A stretch of DNA of 64,000 bases from Jeotgalibacillus sp. ET6 (GTDB lineage Bacteria; Bacillota; Bacilli; Bacillales; Jeotgalibacillaceae). Below, piece after piece: positions 19,244 through 29,469 of the stretch. The notes under the pieces were generated by a model. It searched no databases. It saw nothing but the letters and a program-made list of their open reading frames with translations, and was not told the DNA's origin. Positions within the stretch are counted from its first letter, which is position 1. Every line of letters begins with the position of its first letter. Made by a program: the position numbers and the translations under genes. Location: NCBI RefSeq assembly GCF_029667115.1, contig NZ_JARUIU010000004.1, positions 372,001 through 436,000 of the forward strand, read 5' to 3'.

Positions 19244-20287
19244 ATGTCTGCAAACTATGTTGAAACATTCAGATCAGAACAGGAAGTATTGGACAAAATT
19301 GATGAACTGAAAGTGCAGGGTTATTCAGAAGAAGATATGTATGTAATGGCAAGACATAAGGATGAATTGTCTTTAGTAAGAGGCCGTACAGATGTTGATC
19401 TTGAATCATCAGAGGGCAACTGGATGGATAAATTTAAAGCGTTTGTTACAGGAGATTCCCCTGTAAGAGAAGCATTTAATAGAATGGGAATGGAACGTGA
19501 AGATGCTGAGCGTTACTACGATGATGTTAATAACGGCTCAATCCTGCTTTATGCAGACAAGCATTACGAAGGTTCATCGTCAGCATCGTCTTCATCTACA
19601 GCTTATGCCCACCCGGACGAACGCGAGGGCATCCAGAGTACAGGATCAGATAATTCCAACTACGTGGATGACAACATCGCGCCGCCAACAGGACTTGAGC
19701 AGGATCGTACAACGAGAGGAACGAATTTTACAAATGAGTCCACTCATACCGAATCCGGCAGCGACAATGGTAAAAATTTTGAGCCTTCAAGCAGAGATAA
19801 GGAAAAATACGGCAGCGCGACAAGCGGCAGTGATAACGGCAGCAATCCTATGTACAACGAAAAATCGCCGGATACAGTCGATGCAGGAACACCAAGAAAC
19901 GATATTCGACCGGATCAAGAAGGGCTTACAGCTCAAAATGAATCAGTCGATAACGGTGAATGGGAAGACCGCTCAACAGGGACTTCAGGTACGCATTCAA
20001 ACAAACGTGAAGACACTGTGAACGTAGGCAATGTAGAAGTAGATAACAGAGATGTTGAGAAGTACGAAGATGATGAAAACCGTCTATGGGGCGGACAGAA
20101 TGTGGAGGATGCTGAAGCGGATGAACGTAACCAGCACAACCACGATGTCAGCTCGAAAGATAAAAATGGCGACCATGACCGTGATAAATCGGATCCTTTG
20201 CTAACAAAAGGCAGCCGGGAAAACTCAGTGGACGACCGCCGTTTATTTGAAGAAGAACGCGTATTCAGAGGGAAAGACCGCTTATAA
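19244..20287 (+). CDS. General stress protein 17M (YflT)-like with long disordered tail
   Basis: A 347-aa protein. Residues 1-110 form a YflT/GSP17M domain (YVETFRSEQEVLDKIDELK, QGYSEEDMYVMARHK, FNRMGMEREDAERYYDDVNNG). Residues 110-347 are a low-complexity tail rich in Ser, Gly, Asn, Asp and Glu with short repeats of SGSDNG type and many charged residues, expected to be disordered. B. subtilis relatives are far shorter. A SigB-type promoter and an AGGAGG site precede it, and a strong terminator follows. Its molecular role is unknown. Confidence 0.8.
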   Translation: MSANYVETFRSEQEVLDKIDELKVQGYSEEDMYVMARHKDELSLVRGRTDVDLESSEGNWMDKFKAFVTGDSPVREAFNRMGMEREDAERYYDDVNNGSILLYADKHYEGSSSASSSSTAYAHPDEREGIQSTGSDNSNYVDDNIAPPTGLEQDRTTRGTNFTNESTHTESGSDNGKNFEPSSRDKEKYGSATSGSDNGSNPMYNEKSPDTVDAGTPRNDIRPDQEGLTAQNESVDNGEWEDRSTGTSGTHSNKREDTVNVGNVEVDNRDVEKYEDDENRLWGGQNVEDAEADERNQHNHDVSSKDKNGDHDRDKSDPLLTKGSRENSVDDRRLFEEERVFRGKDRL

Positions 20288-20327
20288 AAAGGAAAAAGGC
20301 TGAGACAAACTTCAGCTGCAAAAAACG

Positions 20328-20370
20328 AAGACCGTCTTCCTGGAGTTCATTCAGGAAGACGGTCTTTCTT
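20328..20370. terminator. Bidirectional terminator
   Basis: A perfect 15-bp stem, AAGACCGTCTTCCTG with CAGGAAGACGGTCTT, over a 9-nt loop, followed by TCTTT. It lies between two convergent genes and can serve both. Confidence 0.9.
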
Positions 20371-20380
20371 TGATTAACGA

Positions 20381-20857
20381 TCAATACATTTTCTTTGTGA
20401 AACCCTCTTCTTCTAAATAAGAGGCCGCTTCATTGTAAGAAGGGAAGATGCCATCCAGATTTTCACCTGCATACACACTCCACATATCTCCCTCCTTTGT
20501 TAACATCAGCGTTTGAAGATTCCGGTTCATCCATTTTTCTTCGACAGCAGGCTCAAAATCAGCCAATTCTTCATGAGGATCCTGAGAAAGGGACTGTATC
20601 GATTTTTCAATCACCAGTCGAATATCTTCTTCAGGAAATTCTCGTATATTAATCATGCCTTTTTCGTTTTTCTTATACCCCTTAATGAAACCGCCAAAAA
20701 TAAAGCCGTTCCCGTTTGGGTGGAGATGATAGCCGACAATGGATTTTTCTCTTTTGCTTTCCTCATAAAGAAAATTTACGCGGCCAAGAGATACGTTATT
20801 TCGAGTCAGTTCAGGATAAGATTCAAATATAGCTATTTTTTCTTCAAATGTAAGCAT
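20381..20857 (-). CDS. Conserved hypothetical protein, 158 aa
   Basis: A soluble 158-aa protein without a recognised domain name. It has a central Gly/aromatic segment (VGYHLHPNGNGFIFGGFIKGY), an acidic EEDIRLVIEKSI helix and a C-terminal MWSVYAGENLDGIFPSYNEA segment. It resembles small uncharacterised Bacillus proteins, but I cannot name the family. It stands alone between the terminator at 20328 and a DUF2500 gene on the same strand. Confidence 0.7.
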   Translation of the reverse strand: MLTFEEKIAIFESYPELTRNNVSLGRVNFLYEESKREKSIVGYHLHPNGNGFIFGGFIKGYKKNEKGMINIREFPEEDIRLVIEKSIQSLSQDPHEELADFEPAVEEKWMNRNLQTLMLTKEGDMWSVYAGENLDGIFPSYNEAASYLEEEGFTKKMY

Positions 20858-20919
20858 AATGCCTCCGATAAATAATTTTTTCTACATTCTATTGTATCAT
20901 ATCTTGTTATCCCCAATTG

Positions 20920-21312
20920 TTAAGAAGATTCTCTGACAAAATCATTAAAACGCGTACCCTGATAATCGAGAGTCCCTTTATCTCCTTCTGCTAACAGTCC
21001 GAATTCATTCCCTTTAACCTGAAACTCTTTTCTCGTACCGTTTATAAACTCAAATGTAATGTAATAATAGGTAGTCGTACGCGGATGCTGATTGCCCCCG
21101 ATTGAGCGATTTTCAGTTCTTTTTGAAAGAACAAGAGCTTCTTCTTGTTCATGTGGCGCACGATTATTACTTGACCAGACGGAGATTCCTTTAAACGCTG
21201 TAAAAATAATAATCCCAAACACAATAATAAAGACGATGGCGATAAAGATCGGTACCCCTGTAAGCATGAAATTTGATGGAGAAGAAGAAAATTGAAGCAT
21301 GGTATTCATCAC
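20920..21312 (-). CDS. DUF2500 membrane protein
   Basis: A 130-aa protein with one hydrophobic segment (about residues 18-43, VPIFIAIVFIIVFGIIIFTA), then a cytoplasmic or extracellular beta-rich domain with KRTENRSIGGNQ, TTYYYITFEFINGTRKEFQV and EGDKGTLDYQGTRFNDFVR, the signature of DUF2500. The function of the family is unknown. The start is probably 21312, preceded by an AGGAGGTCAAG site; 21309 (second Met) is also possible. Confidence 0.8.
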   Translation of the reverse strand: MMNTMLQFSSSPSNFMLTGVPIFIAIVFIIVFGIIIFTAFKGISVWSSNNRAPHEQEEALVLSKRTENRSIGGNQHPRTTTYYYITFEFINGTRKEFQVKGNEFGLLAEGDKGTLDYQGTRFNDFVRESS

Positions 21313-21525
21313 TTGACCTCCTGTTTTTGATCCTGTGTCCAGTATACAAAACTTAGCAATGAACCTTAAGAGTTGAACAGCAAATAATCCATTAAATTGA
21401 ACATTGGATCAGGATCTATGGTACGATGTAAAAAACTGAAAATTGAAAAACCGATCAAGGTGAGAATGTTTGACTACATTTCAGATTTTGACTTAGTGAA
21501 GGAAAACAAAGGGGAGAAAGAGAAC

Positions 21526-22278
21526 ATGACAAATCGTTTGAATGGAAAGGTTGCACTTGTTACAGGGGGATCGAGAGGACTGGGTAAATACATAAGTGAA
21601 GCACTGGCTTTAGCAGGCGCAGCTGTCATTGTGAATTATGCTAATAATCGATCAGCGGCTGAACAGACGGCTGTACGGATCCAGGAAAAAGGGGGAACTG
21701 CCTTCGTGCTTCAGGGGGATATTACAAATGAAGAAGCAGTAGACCGCCTGGTTCAGGAGGCAGAAGAAATAGCTGGCGGCAGTATCGACATTCTGGTGAA
21801 TAATGCAACGGGTCCTCAGCCGGAGCTGTCAATCGAAGAAAGCACCTGGCAGGATTATTTAGATCAGCTTGATTTCTTTGTGAAAGCGCCGCTGCTGCTT
21901 GCCAAAGCGGTTCTTCCTGAGATGAAAAAGAAAAATGAAGGAAGAATCATTTTGATCGGCAGTGAAGTGATTCAACTGGGCAATCCCAATTTTTCAAGCT
22001 ATGTCACAGCCAAATCGGCCCAGCTTGGCATGACCCGATCCTGGGCAAGCGAGCTCGGACCTTATGGCATCGCGGTAAATTTACTCAATCCAGGGTTTAT
22101 TCCAGTGGAAAGACATGAAGGAATTGATCCAAGCGGCTACGCAGCATCCGTTCCTTTACGAAAAACAGGAGAGGGAGAAGATATCGCCAATGCGGTTGTG
22201 TTCCTGGCGTCTTCTGAGTCGAAATTTATTACAGGGCAATCGATTTCGGTCAATGGCGGAAACACGTTTGGCGTCTAG
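21526..22278 (+). CDS. SDR-family oxidoreductase (FabG-like)
   Basis: A 250-aa short-chain dehydrogenase: TGGSRGLGK cofactor loop, NNAT, catalytic Ser in ILIGSEVIQ and YVTAK active-site Tyr/Lys, with the C-terminal SVNGGNTFGV common in FabG-like proteins. It would oxidise or reduce a carbonyl compound with NAD(P)H; the substrate is unknown. The start is placed at the Met before NRLNGKVALVTGG, behind GGGGAGAAAGAG. Upstream in-frame Mets at 21397 and later have no family counterpart. Confidence 0.85.
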   Translation: MTNRLNGKVALVTGGSRGLGKYISEALALAGAAVIVNYANNRSAAEQTAVRIQEKGGTAFVLQGDITNEEAVDRLVQEAEEIAGGSIDILVNNATGPQPELSIEESTWQDYLDQLDFFVKAPLLLAKAVLPEMKKKNEGRIILIGSEVIQLGNPNFSSYVTAKSAQLGMTRSWASELGPYGIAVNLLNPGFIPVERHEGIDPSGYAASVPLRKTGEGEDIANAVVFLASSESKFITGQSISVNGGNTFGV

Positions 22279-22310
22279 TAGCGTGAAGTGTGAGGGTGTA
22301 ATGCAGAAAA

Positions 22311-22356
22311 AAGGTGAAAGAGGAAGGGGGTTTTCCCTTCCTCTTTCACCTTTTCC
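22311..22356. terminator. Bidirectional terminator between SDR gene and argF
   Basis: A perfect 18-bp stem from 22311-22328 with 22335-22352 around a GGTTTT loop. It ends both the SDR gene (+) and the long arginine operon (-), whose last stop lies 7 bp away. Confidence 0.92.
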
Positions 22357-22362
22357 TAAGTA

Positions 22363-23313
22363 TTATTTCATTAAAGCAGCAAGAAGGGCTTTTTGAGCGT
22401 GGAGCCGATTTTCTGCTTGTTGAAAAACAACTGAATGAGGCCCTTCGAGAATGGAGGTTGAGACTTCTTCTTCACGGTGAGCCGGCAGGCAGTGCATAAA
22501 AATATAGTCTGGATTAGCGTGGGCTGCCAGTTCCTCATTCACTTGATAAGGAGCAAAATGCTGCATGCGTGCTAAGGCTTCTTTTTCCTGTCCCATACTT
22601 GCCCATACATCGGTATAAAGGATATCGCTTCCTTTTACGGCTTCCGCGGGATTTTCTGTAATTTCTATTTTTGCTCCGCTGACCGCTGCTAAGGATTGAG
22701 CTAGTTCCACCATTTCGGGCTTTGGAAAATAATCAGCAGGAGCAGCGATGGTGCAGTCCATGCCTGTTTTGGCTGCACCAATCATCAAGGAATGAGCCAC
22801 GTTATTGCCATCCCCTATATAGGTCAGTTTTTTTCCTTTAAATGTTCCAAAGCGCTCATAGATCGTCAGCAGGTCAGCGAGAATCTGACAGGGATGATAA
22901 TCGTCTGTCAAACCGTTAATCACTGGCACCGAGCTTGCTTGCGCCAGTTCCTCTACCGTCGATTGATGAAATGTTCGAATCATAATGCCGTCCAGATATC
23001 CCGATAAAACACGTGCTGTATCGGCAACTGTTTCGCCTCTGCCCATCTGAATATCCCGTGTGCTCAGGTACATGGCATGCCCGCCAAGCTGAAGCATTCC
23101 TGCTTCAAATGACACGCGGGTTCTGGTTGACGATTTTTCAAAAATCATTCCCAGCACCTTTCCTTTCAGCAGGGGCAGATATTTATTTTCCGGTTTTTTT
23201 AATTCGACTGCTAAGTAAAGCAGGTCCAGTATTTCATTTACTGTATAATCTTTTAACGATTGCAGGCCTTTATGTGCAATCGAAGGGATCATAGGACGGG
23301 TTGAGTAATTCAT
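22363..23313 (-). CDS. argF: Ornithine carbamoyltransferase
   Basis: A 316-aa enzyme that joins carbamoyl phosphate and ornithine to citrulline in the cytoplasm. The carbamoyl phosphate site [13 protein letters not shown], the HPCQ motif ([11 protein letters not shown]), SMG loop and HCLPAHR motif are all present. It is the last gene of the operon; its start overlaps the carB stop by 4 bp. The final two genes for arginine (argG, argH) are not in the window, as in B. subtilis. Confidence 0.96.
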   Translation of the reverse strand: MNYSTRPMIPSIAHKGLQSLKDYTVNEILDLLYLAVELKKPENKYLPLLKGKVLGMIFEKSSTRTRVSFEAGMLQLGGHAMYLSTRDIQMGRGETVADTARVLSGYLDGIMIRTFHQSTVEELAQASSVPVINGLTDDYHPCQILADLLTIYERFGTFKGKKLTYIGDGNNVAHSLMIGAAKTGMDCTIAAPADYFPKPEMVELAQSLAAVSGAKIEITENPAEAVKGSDILYTDVWASMGQEKEALARMQHFAPYQVNEELAAHANPDYIFMHCLPAHREEEVSTSILEGPHSVVFQQAENRLHAQKALLAALMK

Positions 23314-26300
23314 GTCAGCACTCCTTTCTGGGTGAGGGTGGGTTGGCCGAGTGTTCCGAGAAATGCTTCAACGGTTTCAAGGCGGGTCCACGCATGAAGG
23401 CGGTGAATGGCAGCTTTTTTAGCATGAGCAGCCTCGCCATCCGGATAAAGATTGATATACGCTTTTTTATTTTTTTGTTCCATCCATTTATCAAATGGTA
23501 GAGTGTGAGACGAGTAAACGGTAAATCCGTGCGCTTTCCATGCTTTTTCATCAATATGCGGCAAGGAGGAAGCTTCAACAAACACACTGCCATCTTTTGT
23601 CCATAGATCAGCGAGCTGCTGGCTTGCACCAACCAGCGCCTGGTGAAGAGCAATGGCAGGATCAGAATGAGAGGCAATGACTTCACCCGTTGACGTCATA
23701 ACCGGGGAAAGCGCTGGTGAAAGATTCGGCAGCTTCACGTGTGAAAAAACGGGTGCTTTCACTGTGAATGTACGCTGTCCGTTAAAACCAGCCAGTATAT
23801 TCAGCTCATCAAACGTTTTGCCGAGCATAAGTGCTGTAGCATGCTGAACAAGGGGTACGTCTGTTACCTTGCTGCTGATCGGTGCCGTCCGGGATGCTCT
23901 CGGGTTAATTTCAATTACATATAAGCTGTCTTTTTGGCAAACGAATTGTACGTTGAAAAGTCCTTTAAAATCGAGTTTTTTCGCAATATGCCTAGAAACC
24001 TGGCATACATGATCAAGCATTTTGGCTGGCAGGTTCAGGGGAGGGGTGATGGAAATGCTGTCCCCGGAATGAACCCCTGTTCCTTCAATATGTTCAAATA
24101 CTGCTGATATCCACGCATTTTTGCCATCTGACAAAATGTCTGCTTCCACTTCTTTTCCCTCAATAAACCGGTCAACTAAAACCGGATACTCAATTACAGC
24201 GGAAGCAAGATAGTCGTCGAGCTCCTGTTCATTTTGCAGCTTTATCATGCCGCTTCCTCCAATTACATAAGACGGTCTGAGCAGAAGCGGAAAACCGATT
24301 GTGGCGACTGCCTGCCAGATTTCAGCTGGCTGATTGGCCGTATAGCCGGGAATAACAGGTAGTTGAATCGACTCAAGAAAAGAATAAAAACGGTCGCGGT
24401 CCTCCATTTGATCAAGAACGTCAGAACTTGAGCCTAAAATCGTGATTCCTGCTTCTTCTAGGGAGGCTGCTACGTTAATGGAAGTCTGGCCGCCAAACTG
24501 AACAATGACCTGGTCAATGCCTTCAAAGTCAAGCACGTTCAGAATATCTTCAGTTGTCAGTGGTTCAAAATATAGAGCGTCTGCAACCTCATAATCTGTG
24601 CTGACAGTTTCAGGGTTATTATTAATCATCACCGCTTCATAGCCCAGTTTTTGCAGAGCCATCACACTATGAACGCAGCAATAGTCAAATTCAATGCCTT
24701 GACCAATGCGGATGGGACCTGAACCGATCACAGCTACTTTCTTTTCTTTACTGCTGCGTGCATCAGAGGTGCCGTTCCAGGTGGAATAAAAATAATTGGT
24801 TTTAGCTTCAAATTCAGCCGCACATGTGTCTACCATCCGATAGGAAGGAATGAGTCCCCATTTTTTTCGCTGACTGCGAATGAGGGAAGCGGGAACACGC
24901 CATAATGCGGACAAGTCCTGATCGCTGAAGCCATGTTTTTTTGCCCATTGAAGACGGTCTTTGGTTATTTCAGTCCAGGTGAATTCCTTTAATTCCTGCT
25001 TGATCGTTACGAGTTTCTTAAGCACTGATAAAAAATAAGGGCTAATACCTGTTTTTACATGCAGCTCTTTTAGGGAAGCGCCGCGAGAGAAAAGCTCAAA
25101 TAAAACAAACAGCCGTCTGTCATCAGCCGCTACAAGCAAATGCTCCAGCTCTTCATTACTGCAGAGGGCAAGTGAAGGCATTAAAAATCCATCAAGCTTG
25201 ATATCAAGTGACCGGATGGCTTTTTGGAACGCAGCCTCCATATTCCGTTCAATAGCCATGACTTCACCAGTCGCTTTCATTTGTGTGCCAAGCGTACGGT
25301 TTGCCTGAGGAAACTGATCAAAGGGCCAGCGCGGAATCTTGACTGTGACATAATCGAGTGCAGGTTCAAAGCTGGCAAAGGTCGTTCCGGTAACCGGATT
25401 TTTCAGTTCAAAAAGGTTATAGCCAATCGCGAGTTTCGCTGCGAGACGGGCAATCGGATAGCCTGTTGCCTTTGAAGCTAATGCAGATGAACGGCTTACT
25501 CGCGGATTCACCTCAATTAAAAAATACTCAGACGTTTTTGGATGAAGAGCGAACTGGATATTGCATCCGCCAACGATGCCGAGCGCTTCTATAATTTTGA
25601 TCGATGCCGTACGCAGCATATGATACTCTTTATCATGCAGTGTCTGGCTTGGCGCCACGACAATAGAGTCGCCTGTATGAATCCCCACAGGATCGAGATT
25701 CTCCATATTGCAGATCGTTATGCAGGTGCCGGATGCATCCCGCATGACTTCGTACTCCACTTCCTTATAGCCGGCAATGCTTTTTTCAACGAGACATTGT
25801 TTGATCGGACTGGCGCTTAACCCCTGCGTCACAAGATCCATAAGTGCTTCTTTTGTTTCAGCAATGCCGCCGCCAAATCCTCCGAGTGTATAAGCAGGTC
25901 GAACGATAACAGGATAGCCGACAGAGCTTGCGAAATGAAGCGCCTGATCCACGGTATAAATAATGTCACTTTCAGGTACTGGCTCCTGCAATTTGTTCAT
26001 AAGAGAACGAAACGCATCCCGGTCTTCCGCTTGTTTGATGGACTCGATTTCGGTTCCCAGCAGCCGCACGTTATATTTGGAGAGGATGCCTTGGTCGGTC
26101 AATTCCATCGCAAGGTTTAGTCCCGTCTGGCCGCCGACTGTTGCAAGCAGCCCGTCAGGACGTTCCTTTTCAATGATGGAAGCAAGACTGTCCGCTGTCA
26201 GGGGTTCAAAGTAGACTTTGTCAGCAGTTGTGTTGTCTGTCATAATGGTCGCTGGATTATTATTGACTAGTACAACGTGAATGCCTTCCTCCCTCAGCGC

Positions 26301-26405
26301 TGTACAGGCCTGTGTTCCGGAATAATCAAATTCAGCTGCCTGACCGATGACAATCGCACCGGATCCAATTACGAGTACTTTTTTTATTGAATCTTGCTTA
26401 GGCAT
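23310..26405 (-). CDS. carB: Carbamoyl-phosphate synthase large chain, arginine-specific
   Basis: 1031 aa, two homologous ATP-grasp halves with [21 protein letters not shown] near the N-terminus and [20 protein letters not shown] in the middle, each followed by INNNPE-type loops and N-P-R-x-S-R-S/T motifs. It is about 40 aa shorter than pyrimidine-pathway PyrAB (~1070) and similar to the B. subtilis arginine-specific enzyme, the shortening falling in the C-terminal allosteric domain. It makes carbamoyl phosphate for ArgF, and overlaps carA by 8 bp. Confidence 0.95.
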   Translation of the reverse strand: MPKQDSIKKVLVIGSGAIVIGQAAEFDYSGTQACTALREEGIHVVLVNNNPATIMTDNTTADKVYFEPLTADSLASIIEKERPDGLLATVGGQTGLNLAMELTDQGILSKYNVRLLGTEIESIKQAEDRDAFRSLMNKLQEPVPESDIIYTVDQALHFASSVGYPVIVRPAYTLGGFGGGIAETKEALMDLVTQGLSASPIKQCLVEKSIAGYKEVEYEVMRDASGTCITICNMENLDPVGIHTGDSIVVAPSQTLHDKEYHMLRTASIKIIEALGIVGGCNIQFALHPKTSEYFLIEVNPRVSRSSALASKATGYPIARLAAKLAIGYNLFELKNPVTGTTFASFEPALDYVTVKIPRWPFDQFPQANRTLGTQMKATGEVMAIERNMEAAFQKAIRSLDIKLDGFLMPSLALCSNEELEHLLVAADDRRLFVLFELFSRGASLKELHVKTGISPYFLSVLKKLVTIKQELKEFTWTEITKDRLQWAKKHGFSDQDLSALWRVPASLIRSQRKKWGLIPSYRMVDTCAAEFEAKTNYFYSTWNGTSDARSSKEKKVAVIGSGPIRIGQGIEFDYCCVHSVMALQKLGYEAVMINNNPETVSTDYEVADALYFEPLTTEDILNVLDFEGIDQVIVQFGGQTSINVAASLEEAGITILGSSSDVLDQMEDRDRFYSFLESIQLPVIPGYTANQPAEIWQAVATIGFPLLLRPSYVIGGSGMIKLQNEQELDDYLASAVIEYPVLVDRFIEGKEVEADILSDGKNAWISAVFEHIEGTGVHSGDSISITPPLNLPAKMLDHVCQVSRHIAKKLDFKGLFNVQFVCQKDSLYVIEINPRASRTAPISSKVTDVPLVQHATALMLGKTFDELNILAGFNGQRTFTVKAPVFSHVKLPNLSPALSPVMTSTGEVIASHSDPAIALHQALVGASQQLADLWTKDGSVFVEASSLPHIDEKAWKAHGFTVYSSHTLPFDKWMEQKNKKAYINLYPDGEAAHAKKAAIHRLHAWTRLETVEAFLGTLGQPTLTQKGVLT

Positions 26406-27459
26406 TTAATGACACCTTCTTTTCTGTTTGAATCAAGCTGAAAAACGTCTCAAAAACTTCGTGGTGTTCAGCTGGTCCCGGAGAAGCCTCGGGATGAAAT
26501 TGAACCGTCATGATCGGCAGCTGGTGATGGTAAAGACCTTCTATGCTTAAATCATTTACGTTTTGATACAGAATGCCTAACGTTTTTGGCAGATCAGTGA
26601 GCTCCACAACATAGCTGTGGTTTTGAGAGCTCATGCTGACTCTGCCTGTCTTTGCATTTCTGACCGGATGGTTCGCACCGCGATGACCAAACGGCAGCTT
26701 CGTGGTTTCTGCTCCAAAGGCCAGGGCTAGAAGCTGATGGCCAAGACAGATGCCAAGGGATGGGTAGCGCTCAGCCCAATCCCTGTATACGGGAGCAAAG
26801 CTTTCAAGAGAAAAGGGGTCGCCGGGACCGTTGGAAAATAAAAGCGCATCGATTCCGTAAGAATCAAGGTCGGCTGTTGAAGTTGTATAAGGAAAAATCG
26901 TTACCTTGCAGCCCCGGTCCAGGAGTGCCTGCAGGATCGATTTTTTGTATCCAAAGTCAATGAGTCCAATATGCAGAGAACCGTTTCCAACCGTTTCGAT
27001 CGAGGAGGCTGTCACACTGGGCACCAGGAACGTTTTGATTGGCTCCCATGCTGGAAGTGGTTTGCCTTCTAGGCTCATGACGGCTTGCATCGTACCGTCT
27101 TCACGGATTACCTGAATAAGTGAGCGCGTGTCTACGCCTGTCATAAGAGGCACGCCTTGTTGAAAAGCAAAGTCAGCCAGGGATATCCCTTTTTCAAGCT
27201 CTCCGTCATACACTTCAGCAGTGACAATCCCTGCCACCTGAATTTTTGTAGATTCAAGATGAGCCGTTTGGATGCCATACTGCCCCATCAGCGGATAAGA
27301 AAAGACGATGATCTGTCCGTGGTAGGAAGGGTCGGTAAGGACTTCTTCGTATCCGGTCATTCCTGTATAAAAAACGATTTCTCCTTGCACATCCTTTAGG
27401 GATCCTTTCCAGGAACCTGAAAAAGACTGTCCATTTGATAAAGATAAATTACCTTTCAT
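26398..27459 (-). CDS. carA: Carbamoyl-phosphate synthase small chain, arginine-specific
   Basis: 353 aa. An N-terminal CPSase small domain (VFYTGMTGYEEVLTDPSY-like) is followed by a class I glutamine amidotransferase: the nucleophile Cys in GICLGHQLLALAFG and the His/Glu pair in VQFHPEASPGP. It supplies ammonia from glutamine to CarB. It starts 76 bp after argD, the largest gap of the operon apart from repeats; an AAGGAGG site precedes its ATG. Confidence 0.95.
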   Translation of the reverse strand: MKGNLSLSNGQSFSGSWKGSLKDVQGEIVFYTGMTGYEEVLTDPSYHGQIIVFSYPLMGQYGIQTAHLESTKIQVAGIVTAEVYDGELEKGISLADFAFQQGVPLMTGVDTRSLIQVIREDGTMQAVMSLEGKPLPAWEPIKTFLVPSVTASSIETVGNGSLHIGLIDFGYKKSILQALLDRGCKVTIFPYTTSTADLDSYGIDALLFSNGPGDPFSLESFAPVYRDWAERYPSLGICLGHQLLALAFGAETTKLPFGHRGANHPVRNAKTGRVSMSSQNHSYVVELTDLPKTLGILYQNVNDLSIEGLYHHQLPIMTVQFHPEASPGPAEHHEVFETFFSLIQTEKKVSLNA

Positions 27460-27535
27460 GAGGTTTTGCCTCCTTTGTATAAATATAAGTTAAAATGTAA
27501 TAATATTCATTTGTGAGTAAAAAAGTACTCCTTAT

Positions 27536-28690
27536 TCAGGAGTCCATTGAAACCTTTGATAAAATAAGTTTTTTTAAAATGGCTGCCGCTTCTGCAAGCT
27601 CTTCTTTAGATACAGTCAATGGCGGGAGCAAACGGATCACGTGAGATCCTGCCGGAACAAGCAGCAATCCTGCTTTCTCGGCCTGCTGAACAATAGGGGA
27701 AGCTTCGTCCGTCATTTCGATGCCCAGAAGAAGGCCTCTTCCTCTGATTTCCTTTACTGAGCCGCTCTTTAAAAGAGGAAACAGCAGATCCTGCAGGTAG
27801 CTTCCTTTTTCATTAACCTCCTGGATAAAGGAAGGATCAAATGCTAACTCAGTGACTTTTTGCGCTACACTGACAGCAAGTGCATTGCCGCCAAATGTCG
27901 TACCGTGTGTGCCTGGGCCAAATGAGTCAAAAAGCTGGACAGAACCAAGCATTGCACCGATAGGAAAGCCATTGCCAAGCCCTTTTGCAAGTGTGACGAT
28001 ATCAGGCTGCAGCCCAAATTGCTCAAACGCATAACGGCTTCCGGTGCGGCTGATTCCCGTTTGAACTTCATCAATGATCAGCAATAGGTCCTTGTCGCTG
28101 CAAATGGATTGAATCTTCTCTGCGAATCCTTTATCTAAAACATGAACGCCGCCTTCACCCTGTATGACCTCAATCATGATCGCTGCCACGTTTTCATCCA
28201 CAGCTTCTTCAAGCGCTTCGGTTTGGTTAAAGGGAACGTGCCGGAATGATTCAAGAAGGGGGCCGAACCCTTGCTTTATTTTTTCCTGTCCCGTTGCAGA
28301 CATGGCTCCAAAGGTACGCCCGTGAAAGGATTGCTCGCATGTGATAACGGTATTTTTCCCCGTGTGCTTTCTGGCAAGCTTAATTGCTGCTTCATTAGCT
28401 TCAGCGCCGCTGTTGCAAAAAAACACATGCGACAGGGGAGAGTCCGATACGAGTGCAGCGGCCAGTTTTTCCTGCTCAGGACTTTCAAATAAATTGGAAA
28501 TATGCCATAGTTTCTCACTTTGACGCTGGAGAACATCAATAATAGCCGGGTGGGAATGACCAAGGTTTGTTACCGCAATACCGCTCGTGAAATCAAGATA
28601 GGAATTGCCGGCATCGTCCTCGACAACTGTGCCCTGTCCTTTTAAAATGGACAGCGGGCGTCTTGCATAATTATTAAATAGGGAAGTCAT
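27536..28690 (-). CDS. argD: Acetylornithine aminotransferase
   Basis: A 384-aa class III PLP aminotransferase. The PLP lysine lies in VTLAKGLGNGFPIGAMLG, with FCNSGAEANEAAIKLAR, IDEVQTGISRTG and GTHGTTFGGNALA motifs. It converts N-acetylglutamate semialdehyde to N-acetylornithine. The start overlaps the argB stop by 4 bp. Confidence 0.95.
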   Translation of the reverse strand: MTSLFNNYARRPLSILKGQGTVVEDDAGNSYLDFTSGIAVTNLGHSHPAIIDVLQRQSEKLWHISNLFESPEQEKLAAALVSDSPLSHVFFCNSGAEANEAAIKLARKHTGKNTVITCEQSFHGRTFGAMSATGQEKIKQGFGPLLESFRHVPFNQTEALEEAVDENVAAIMIEVIQGEGGVHVLDKGFAEKIQSICSDKDLLLIIDEVQTGISRTGSRYAFEQFGLQPDIVTLAKGLGNGFPIGAMLGSVQLFDSFGPGTHGTTFGGNALAVSVAQKVTELAFDPSFIQEVNEKGSYLQDLLFPLLKSGSVKEIRGRGLLLGIEMTDEASPIVQQAEKAGLLLVPAGSHVIRLLPPLTVSKEELAEAAAILKKLILSKVSMDS

Positions 28691-29469
28691 GGGATTTTCA
28701 CCTCCTGGGAAATTTGTGTGCCTTGCAGTGATTCACCGACAATATGTACAGCAGGAACTCCAGCTTCGAGACAATCAAATGCTGCATGGACTTTTGGAAT
28801 CATTCCGCCATAAATCTCACCGGAAGAAATTGCTTTTTGAATCGCTTCAGGCGTCAGATCATTTTGCGTTTTTCCACTGAGCTTGATGCCGTCTGTGTCT
28901 GTTACCAAAAGCAATGACTCAGCGTGCAGGGCTAGAGCTATTTTGGAAGCCACCGTATCTGCATTAACATTCAATGCCGCCCCGTCCTTCGTTTTGCCAA
29001 TACAGGACACGACAGGAACAAAGCCGCCCTGCAGCAAGGTTTGAATCAGCTCTGTTTTGACGGTCTGAATTTCTCCAACGCAGCCATATACTTCTTGATC
29101 CAGGTAGGAGCAAGTCAGCATTTGATCATCAAAGCCATTAAGACCGGCTGCCCGTATGCCGGCTGACGATAATGAGTGTACAAGAGAAGGATTAACCAGT
29201 CCGATAAGAGTGCTCTGAACGACCTCCATTGCTTCAGGAGAAGTGACACGCAGCCCATTTTTAACTTCTGAAGTAAGCTTTCTGTCCGCAAGCTGTCTAT
29301 TGATGGCGGGTCCTCCACCGTGAACAATCACTACACGCTGACCGCTTTGCGTCTTTCGTGCAATTTCTCTGTAAAATGATGAAGTCAGGTTTTCCAGCAG
29401 GCTGCCTCCGAGCTTAATGACTGTGACAGGCTTAAGTTCGATAGCTTGCATTGATTTGAACGTAGTCAT
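28687..29469 (-). CDS. argB: Acetylglutamate kinase
   Basis: 260 aa, amino-acid kinase fold: VIKLGGSLLEN, VIVHGGGPAINRQL, ALNVNADTVASKIA and LLVTDTDGI. It phosphorylates N-acetylglutamate. The start at 29469 lies inside argJ (38-bp overlap) behind GGGGGTG; an alternative Met at 29451 also overlaps. Translational coupling to argJ is likely. Confidence 0.94.
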   Translation of the reverse strand: MTTFKSMQAIELKPVTVIKLGGSLLENLTSSFYREIARKTQSGQRVVIVHGGGPAINRQLADRKLTSEVKNGLRVTSPEAMEVVQSTLIGLVNPSLVHSLSSAGIRAAGLNGFDDQMLTCSYLDQEVYGCVGEIQTVKTELIQTLLQGGFVPVVSCIGKTKDGAALNVNADTVASKIALALHAESLLLVTDTDGIKLSGKTQNDLTPEAIQKAISSGEIYGGMIPKVHAAFDCLEAGVPAVHIVGESLQGTQISQEVKIP

